Below are positions 58,954 to 64,000 of a stretch of 64,000 bases of DNA, one piece after another (positions within the stretch are counted from its first letter, which is position 1; every line of letters starts with the position of its first letter). The stretch comes from JBBRMW01 sp965246845 (lineage in GTDB: Bacteria; Chloroflexota; Anaerolineae; Aggregatilineales; UBA2796), in the NCBI GenBank assembly GCA_965246845.1, contig CBDFFR010000008.1, positions 62,001-126,000 on the forward strand, given 5' to 3'. The position numbers and the translations under genes are program-made. Below the pieces are notes generated by a model that saw only the letters and a program-made list of their open reading frames with translations, ran no database searches and had not been told where the DNA came from.

Positions 58954-58954
58954 T
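58946..58954 (+). promoter_or_regulatory. Extended -10 promoter overlapping the recJ stop
   Basis: TGCTATAAT is an ideal extended -10 element; its last bases include the recJ stop codon. The TTG of the epimerase is 26 bases downstream. Confidence 0.5.
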
Positions 58955-58980
58955 CCCGCGCACTTTTGCGGAGACGGGTT

Positions 58981-59940
58981 TTGACGGTTTTGATCACGGG
59001 CGGCGCGGGTTTCATCGGCAGCAACCTCGCGCGAGCGTTGCGGGCGCGTGGCGAGCGGCTGGTGCTGCTGGACAATTTCGATCCCTACTACGATCCATCG
59101 CTCAAACGCGCGAACGTTGCCGGTTTCCATGACGACCCGGCAGTGACGCTGATCGAAGGTGATGTGCGTGATGCCGCGCTCATGGAGCAGATCGTGATTG
59201 ATCACGGCATCCAGCGGATCGCGCACCTCGCGGCGCTGGCGGGCGTGCGCAACAGCGTCGAAGAGGGACCGCGCTATCTCCATGTGAATGTGAACGGGAG
59301 CGTCAACCTGTTCGAGGCTGCGCGCAGGCACGGCGTCGCGATGTTCGTACAGGCTTCTACCTCGTCGGTCTATGGCGAGACGCCACGCATCCCGTTCAGC
59401 GAGGACGACCCGGCGGATCATCCGCTCGCGCCCTATCCGGCCAGCAAGCGCGCGGCGGAAATATTCGCGCATTCGTATCACCATCTGTTCGGGCTGAATG
59501 TGACCTGCCTGCGCTTCTTCAATGTCTACGGTCCGAATGGCCGCCCGGATATGATGCCGCTGCGTGTGATGCGCGCGGTAATGGCCGGGCAGCCGATCAC
59601 GCTCTACAATGGCGGGGCGCTCAAACGTGACTGGACCTATATCGAGGATATTGTCGCGGGCGTGGTCGCGGCGCTCTACCAGCCGATGGGCTACCGCGTG
59701 ATCAATCTGGGTTATGGCGCGCCGCTCGCGATGACCGATTTCGTAGACATCATCGAAGAACTGAGCGGGCAGACCGCGATTCGTGTGGATGCGCCCGCGC
59801 CGCCGAGCGAGCCGACGATCACCTATTGCGACAATACGCGCGCCCGGACGCTGCTCGGCTTCGACCCGAAAACGCCCGTACAGGATGGCCTCGCTGCGAC
59901 GTGGCGCTGGCTGCAAACTATTGAAAGCATGAAGGTGTAA
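58981..59940 (+). CDS. NAD-dependent nucleotide-sugar epimerase (UDP-glucuronate 4-epimerase-like)
   Basis: A 319-residue short-chain dehydrogenase/reductase. The start TTG 58981 (GGAG 7 bases upstream) gives TVLITGGAGFIGSNLARALR, the NAD-binding GxxGxxG. ASTSSVYGETPRIPFSEDDP and YPASKRAAE supply the Ser and the catalytic YxxxK; VTCLRFFNVYGPNGRPDMM follows. The DNFDPYYDPSLKRANV segment and NVNGSVNLFEAARRHGV fit the UDP-glucuronate 4-epimerase branch, which makes UDP-galacturonate for surface glycans, but specificity among related sugars is not certain. Confidence 0.9.
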   Translation: MTVLITGGAGFIGSNLARALRARGERLVLLDNFDPYYDPSLKRANVAGFHDDPAVTLIEGDVRDAALMEQIVIDHGIQRIAHLAALAGVRNSVEEGPRYLHVNVNGSVNLFEAARRHGVAMFVQASTSSVYGETPRIPFSEDDPADHPLAPYPASKRAAEIFAHSYHHLFGLNVTCLRFFNVYGPNGRPDMMPLRVMRAVMAGQPITLYNGGALKRDWTYIEDIVAGVVAALYQPMGYRVINLGYGAPLAMTDFVDIIEELSGQTAIRVDAPAPPSEPTITYCDNTRARTLLGFDPKTPVQDGLAATWRWLQTIESMKV

Positions 59941-59945
59941 TTGTT

Positions 59946-60821
59946 ATGTCTCAACAGGAATTGACGATGTACGGCGGGCAAGCCGTGATCGAGGGCGTGA
60001 TGATGCGCGGGCGCGACCGGATGGCCGTCGCGGTGCGCGCTCCCAATGGCGAGGTGATTATCCACGAGGAAACGCTACAAAGCGCATCCCCTGTCGGGCT
60101 GGCCGCGCGCGTGCCGTTCCTGCGCGGGATCGCGACCCTCGCGGAAGCGCTCACGGTTGGACGGCGGGCGCTGGTCTGGTCCGCGAAGGTGGCGATGGGC
60201 GAGCAGGCTCCGGCTTTCGACGACGAAGCGGGTCCGGCGATGACCGCCGCCTCGCTTGGCCTGAGCGCGGCGCTGATGTTCGCGGCTCCCGCCGCCGGAT
60301 CCAGCTTCATTGAGCGGCGGCTCGGCATCCGTAATCGGCTGATCGCGAATCTGCTGGAAGGCGGCCTGCGGCTGGGCATTATCGCAGGCTATGTGACCGC
60401 GATAGCGCAAGTGCGCGAGGGGCGGCGGCTGTTCCAGTATCACGGCGCGGAACACAAGACAATTAACGCTTACGAAGCGGGCGCACCGCTCACGCCCGAA
60501 TCGGTGCAGCAGTTCCCGCTTGAGCATCCGCGCTGCGGTACGGCCTTTCTGATGACTGTCGCGCTGATCAACGTCGCGTTGGGGACCATCATCGGCAAGC
60601 CGCCACTGCTCACGCGGGTCGCGCTGCGGCTGCTCCTGTTGCCCGTGACGGCGGCGCTCGCCTATGAATTCATCCGCTACAGTGCGCGGCATATGGATAA
60701 CCCGGCGGTGCGGGCGCTCGTCATCCCGAATTTGTGGATGCAGCGGCTGACCACGCGCGAACCGGATTTGACGATGCTTGAGGTATCGATCAACGCGCTG
60801 GAGCGGGTGTTGAGTCGATAG
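59946..60821 (+). CDS. DUF1385 (YqhQ-like) membrane protein
   Basis: A 291-residue protein. The start TMYGGQAVIEGVMMRGRDRM is the DUF1385 signature, with YHGAEHKTINAYEAG (HxxEHK, a likely metal-binding site) and HPRCGTAFLMTVALINVALG. About four hydrophobic segments occur. The family's role is not established; in many Gram-positive relatives it lies next to peptide-release or cell-division genes. Starts five bases after the epimerase. Confidence 0.9.
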   Translation: MSQQELTMYGGQAVIEGVMMRGRDRMAVAVRAPNGEVIIHEETLQSASPVGLAARVPFLRGIATLAEALTVGRRALVWSAKVAMGEQAPAFDDEAGPAMTAASLGLSAALMFAAPAAGSSFIERRLGIRNRLIANLLEGGLRLGIIAGYVTAIAQVREGRRLFQYHGAEHKTINAYEAGAPLTPESVQQFPLEHPRCGTAFLMTVALINVALGTIIGKPPLLTRVALRLLLLPVTAALAYEFIRYSARHMDNPAVRALVIPNLWMQRLTTREPDLTMLEVSINALERVLSR

Positions 60822-60851
60822 GGACAGGCGGGCTGGCAAAATGGGGGTGCG

Positions 60852-63800
60852 ATGTCGGTAACGCTCTTGACCGGACCCGCCGCAGCGGGTAAGACGCGCG
60901 CGGTCCTTTCGCAAATCCGGGCAGCGCTCGCCGATGATCCGCTGCAAACGATCTGGGTGCTGCTGCCTTCCGAATTGCAAATCGCGGATTTCCGCGCGCG
61001 GCTCGCCGTCGATAATGGCGGTCCGTGCTTCGGCGTTGAACTGCTGGATTTTTACGCGCTCTATCATCGGCTGTTGAGTGTGCAGGGCTTGCCACAACGA
61101 CGATTGCGTGACGCGGGGCGCTTCCGCGTGCTGCGCCATGTGATGGATGCGGCGCGCGACGAGGTGCAGCACTTCGCGGCGATCCTCGATACACCGGGGC
61201 TGATTGCGGCGGTCGCGGAATTCATTCAGGAATTGAAACGCGCGCGGATCACGCCGGAAGCCTTCGCCGCCGCTGCACGCACCGCAAAAGATCACGAACT
61301 CGCGCGCTTCTACGCGGGCTACCAGGCGTTTTTGCGGGATCGGGAGCTGGTCGATGACGAGGGTGAGGGCTGGCTCGCGGCGGCGCGACTCGGTGCGGAG
61401 GATGCTGCACGGTTGAACGTCGGGATGCTCTTCGTAGATGGCTTCGACCAATTCAGTATCGTGCAGGTCGAATTACTGCGCGCTCTTAGCCGTCATATCC
61501 CGCAAATCTTCATCACGCTCAATTACGAGCCGGAGCGCGCCGCGACCGCGCACCGCCGCTATGCACAAACGCGCGATTTGCTCTATACGCATCTCAACCT
61601 GCGCGAAACGACTCTGGCAGCAGAGCCGACCTCGCGCGCGGCTGCGCTCGAAGCGCTCACGGCGGGGGTCTTCGAGCCGAACGCTATGGCGGTCCCGCCC
61701 GCTAACGCGGTGTTCTACATCGAAGCGCCGGACCCGCGCCGCGAGGTCGAAGCCGCGCTGTGGGCAGCGAAGCGGGCGATTATCGAAGGGGACTACTCGC
61801 CGCACGAGATAGCGATCCTGACGCGCGATCCGGCGCTGTATCGCGCCTATCTCTACGAATTCGCATCGGCTTACGGCGTGCCGATGCGCCTGCGACAGGG
61901 CTTGCCACTCGCGGAAAATCCAGCGGTGCGGGCGCTGCTCTCGTTGCTGGACCTCGCGGCGGGGCGCTTCCCACGCCGGGCGCTGCTCGATGCGCTGCGC
62001 AACCCATATATCGAGTGGCCGGAACTCGATGCGGAGGCGGTCAACCTGCTCGATCAGGTTGCCAGGTTGCATGTCGTGGAGCGCGGGCGCGAAGAATGGT
62101 CGGCTGCGTTGCGCCGTCCGACGCTACAGCGTGCCAGTGAGGACGACGATGCCCCCGTGCTGCTCGACCCGGCACGCCAGCAGACGCTTGCCACCGCGAC
62201 GGTTATCCTATTCGACCGCCTCACGCCGCCAGAACGCGCGACCGCGCAAGAATTCGCCGCATGGATCGACGCGCTGATCGGTCCCGACCCGGCCTTGCTC
62301 CCGGATGATTTCACGCTTGAACCGGACGCAGACGACTTACCATCCACGTCTTCGCACTTCAACCTGATCGGGCGCATCCGCGCAGCGGTTGCCTACCCGG
62401 ATTTCATCGCGCGCGATCTGGCTGCGTTGAACTGTCTGCGCTCCGTCCTGAGCGACCTCGTGGCGGCGGCAGGTCTGCTGGGGAGCGACGCGCCGCTGAC
62501 ATGGGCGCAGTTCCGTGCAGATTTGGCAATTGCGGTGGAGAATACGACCGTCCCGCCAACCCGTCCGGCGTCGGTTACGGGCGGTGTCCTCTTCGCGAGC
62601 GTTTATGAAGCGCGCGGCATCGAACACCGGCTCGTAATCCTGCTCGGCCTCGCGGAAGGACAGTTCCCCGCCCCGGCGCGTGAGGACGCGCTCTACCACG
62701 ACAGCGAACGCGCGGCGTTCAACCGCGCGGGGCTGGATGGCTTGCTTACGCGCGCTTCGGAAGCCGATGAACGCAGTTTGTTTTACGAGATGACGGCGCT
62801 CGCCCGCGACGGGTTGATCTTCATCCGACCGTACAGCGACGGTGCGAACCCGCTCCCACCATCGACGTTTTGGGAGGCGGCGCGCAGGGTTGTCGTTGGC
62901 GAGGTCGAGCGTATCCGCATGGTATCGATCAGCGACATACCGGGGACGCTCTCCACACTGGAACTCGCGCGTTCGCTCGCCGCCGAACTGGATTCAGCTA
63001 ACCCGGCGGCAGAAACATGGGGCGCGGCGGCGTGGCTCGGCGCGGCTCCACAGTGGGCGAACGTACAACGCGGTCGCGTGGCGGAACTGGACCGGATTTA
63101 CAATCGCGAAACCCCGTACAATGGTGTGCTGAAAAACTCCGAAGCGCGCGCCGCCGTTGCTGCTGCGCTCGGACCGGAACGCATCTGGAGTGCCAGTCAG
63201 TTCGAGGAGCTGGGCGCGTGCGGCTTCCACTTTTTTGGGCACCAGTTGCTTGCGCTCGAACCAGAGGAGACGCCCGAACCGGGACTCACCGCGCAGCAGC
63301 GTGGCCAGCTTTGCCATCGCATTCTGGAGAACGTCTATGCGCGTCTCGAGCAGCAAGGGCTGCCGATTATCGCGGAACATGCAGATCGCATCTCAGGAAT
63401 GCTTGAAAACGCAGCCCGTCCGATATTCGCCGCTGCACCATTCACGCCAGGATTCCGTCCCGGTCCGCTGTGGGACCAGGAGCAGGCCGCCATCCTGAAA
63501 GGTCTGCGTGCGCTGATCGCGTCCGATTTCAGCAAAGACAGTGCCATCGGCAAGCAGCTTGAGGGTCCGCGTCGCGCGCGTTACGTCGAAGCCAAATTTG
63601 GCGGGGAGGGCGGTCTGCTCCTCGAAGGAGACGCGGGACCGCTGCGCGTGCGCGGGCGCATCGACCGGATCGACATCGTAGACGATCAGGCGGTCATCGT
63701 TGATTACAAATCGGGCGGTAAACTCGAAAAATCGGAAATAGCGCGCGGGCGCAGCGTGCAGCTTTTGCTCTACCGTGAGGGCGCGCGGGCGCTCTTCCGC

Positions 63801-64000
63801 AGCGAGGGAATCGAAACAGAGGTGCGTGGCGGCCTGTTCGTCAACCTCAAAAACGGCGGGGTGTTTTCAGCCGTTGATAGCGCGAGGGATGCCACGCTGC
63901 TTGAAGGCGCAAAGGCGCTGCTCGTCGCGAACGTGATCGAAGCGCGCAAAGGGCGTTTCACGGAACGCAGGGAGTATTTGCAAGACGGCAAGTGCGAGCA
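60852..64000 (+). CDS. AddB-like helicase/nuclease with PD-(D/E)XK domain, C-terminally cut by the window
   Basis: At least 1049 codons, open to the window end. The start VTLLTGPAAAGKTRAVLSQI contains the P-loop. Segments typical of the inactivated UvrD-like helicase core follow (MLFVDGFDQFSIVQVELLRA, SPHEIAILTRDP, RLRQGLPLAENPAVRALLSL, SVYEARGIEHRLVILLGLAE). Near the end, GRIDRIDIVDDQAVIVDYKS is the RecB-type nuclease motif (Asp, Asp-x-Lys), and a Cys in GACGFHFFGHQ and one in DGKCE fit the iron-sulfur cluster of AddB. AddB works with the helicase AddA in double-strand-break resection; AddA may lie beyond the edge. Confidence 0.88.
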   Translation, partial: MSVTLLTGPAAAGKTRAVLSQIRAALADDPLQTIWVLLPSELQIADFRARLAVDNGGPCFGVELLDFYALYHRLLSVQGLPQRRLRDAGRFRVLRHVMDAARDEVQHFAAILDTPGLIAAVAEFIQELKRARITPEAFAAAARTAKDHELARFYAGYQAFLRDRELVDDEGEGWLAAARLGAEDAARLNVGMLFVDGFDQFSIVQVELLRALSRHIPQIFITLNYEPERAATAHRRYAQTRDLLYTHLNLRETTLAAEPTSRAAALEALTAGVFEPNAMAVPPANAVFYIEAPDPRREVEAALWAAKRAIIEGDYSPHEIAILTRDPALYRAYLYEFASAYGVPMRLRQGLPLAENPAVRALLSLLDLAAGRFPRRALLDALRNPYIEWPELDAEAVNLLDQVARLHVVERGREEWSAALRRPTLQRASEDDDAPVLLDPARQQTLATATVILFDRLTPPERATAQEFAAWIDALIGPDPALLPDDFTLEPDADDLPSTSSHFNLIGRIRAAVAYPDFIARDLAALNCLRSVLSDLVAAAGLLGSDAPLTWAQFRADLAIAVENTTVPPTRPASVTGGVLFASVYEARGIEHRLVILLGLAEGQFPAPAREDALYHDSERAAFNRAGLDGLLTRASEADERSLFYEMTALARDGLIFIRPYSDGANPLPPSTFWEAARRVVVGEVERIRMVSISDIPGTLSTLELARSLAAELDSANPAAETWGAAAWLGAAPQWANVQRGRVAELDRIYNRETPYNGVLKNSEARAAVAAALGPERIWSASQFEELGACGFHFFGHQLLALEPEETPEPGLTAQQRGQLCHRILENVYARLEQQGLPIIAEHADRISGMLENAARPIFAAAPFTPGFRPGPLWDQEQAAILKGLRALIASDFSKDSAIGKQLEGPRRARYVEAKFGGEGGLLLEGDAGPLRVRGRIDRIDIVDDQAVIVDYKSGGKLEKSEIARGRSVQLLLYREGARALFRSEGIETEVRGGLFVNLKNGGVFSAVDSARDATLLEGAKALLVANVIEARKGRFTERREYLQDGKCE

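Noticed and set aside
60075..61451. Minus-strand frame of 458 codons opposite DUF1385 and the AddB-like gene
   Set aside because: Spans the junction of two convincing plus-strand genes and shows no domain.

Overview
The window is about 60% G+C, very densely coded on both strands, and most likely a chromosomal segment of a Chloroflexota bacterium of the Anaerolineae type. That placement is inferred from the mix of families (a long human-type deoxyribose-phosphate aldolase, a citryl-CoA-lyase-like protein, GT39 transferases, an I/D-type chelatase, a DHH RecJ next to a DUF1385 protein) and from frequent GTG/TTG starts. No rRNA, tRNA, CRISPR array, phage structural gene or origin was recognised.

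Layout. 1-16.7 kb is metabolic: the end of a citrate-synthase-family gene overlapping an ADP-ribosylglycohydrolase, a sugar isomerase, a threonine/methionine-branch pair (PLP trans-sulfuration enzyme + homoserine kinase), an I/D metal-chelatase locus on the minus strand, a SLOG-domain gene overlapping a membrane TPR gene, glutamine synthetase, SmpB, an RNA-binding protein and two dipeptide-type ABC permeases. 16.7-19.4 kb is a low-integrity island: an orphan alpha-CTD-like small protein, two wrecked Uma2 endonuclease genes and two tandem frameshifted ferredoxin genes, each followed by its own terminator. 19.4-34.5 kb holds a fumarase/aspartase, DeoC, a SWIM protein, a three-gene run (HerA/FtsK-like ATPase, GH-A glycosidase, GT39 transferase), AzlCD, an AraC/GyrI regulator, a VOC protein, a DtxR-type regulator, a phosphomutase-like hydrolase and a GNAT protein. 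34.5-57.2 kb is rich in surface and signalling genes: a PDZ protein with an eCIS-type motif, three large histidine kinases, two stand-alone receivers, a GH13 amylase, a VIT-VWA protein, a gluzincin lipoprotein divergent from a triple-PDZ protein, a ClpC/ClpA-like unfoldase, Dps, an MBL hydrolase and one IS982-type insertion. 57.2-64 kb is RecJ, a nucleotide-sugar epimerase, DUF1385 and an AddB-like nuclease running off the end.

Most notable: (1) the chelatase I and D reading frames are joined through a run of nine A residues by a -1 shift, with the D frame open across the junction, so one gene probably yields both a short I subunit and a long I-D subunit; (2) a SLOG (TRPM-like ligand sensor) gene is translationally coupled to a membrane coiled-coil/TPR gene; (3) short intergenic hairpins recur at least 14 times with compensatory stem changes; (4) a secreted-effector-like PDZ protein carries the motif seen on eCIS-associated proteins although no injection-system genes are nearby.
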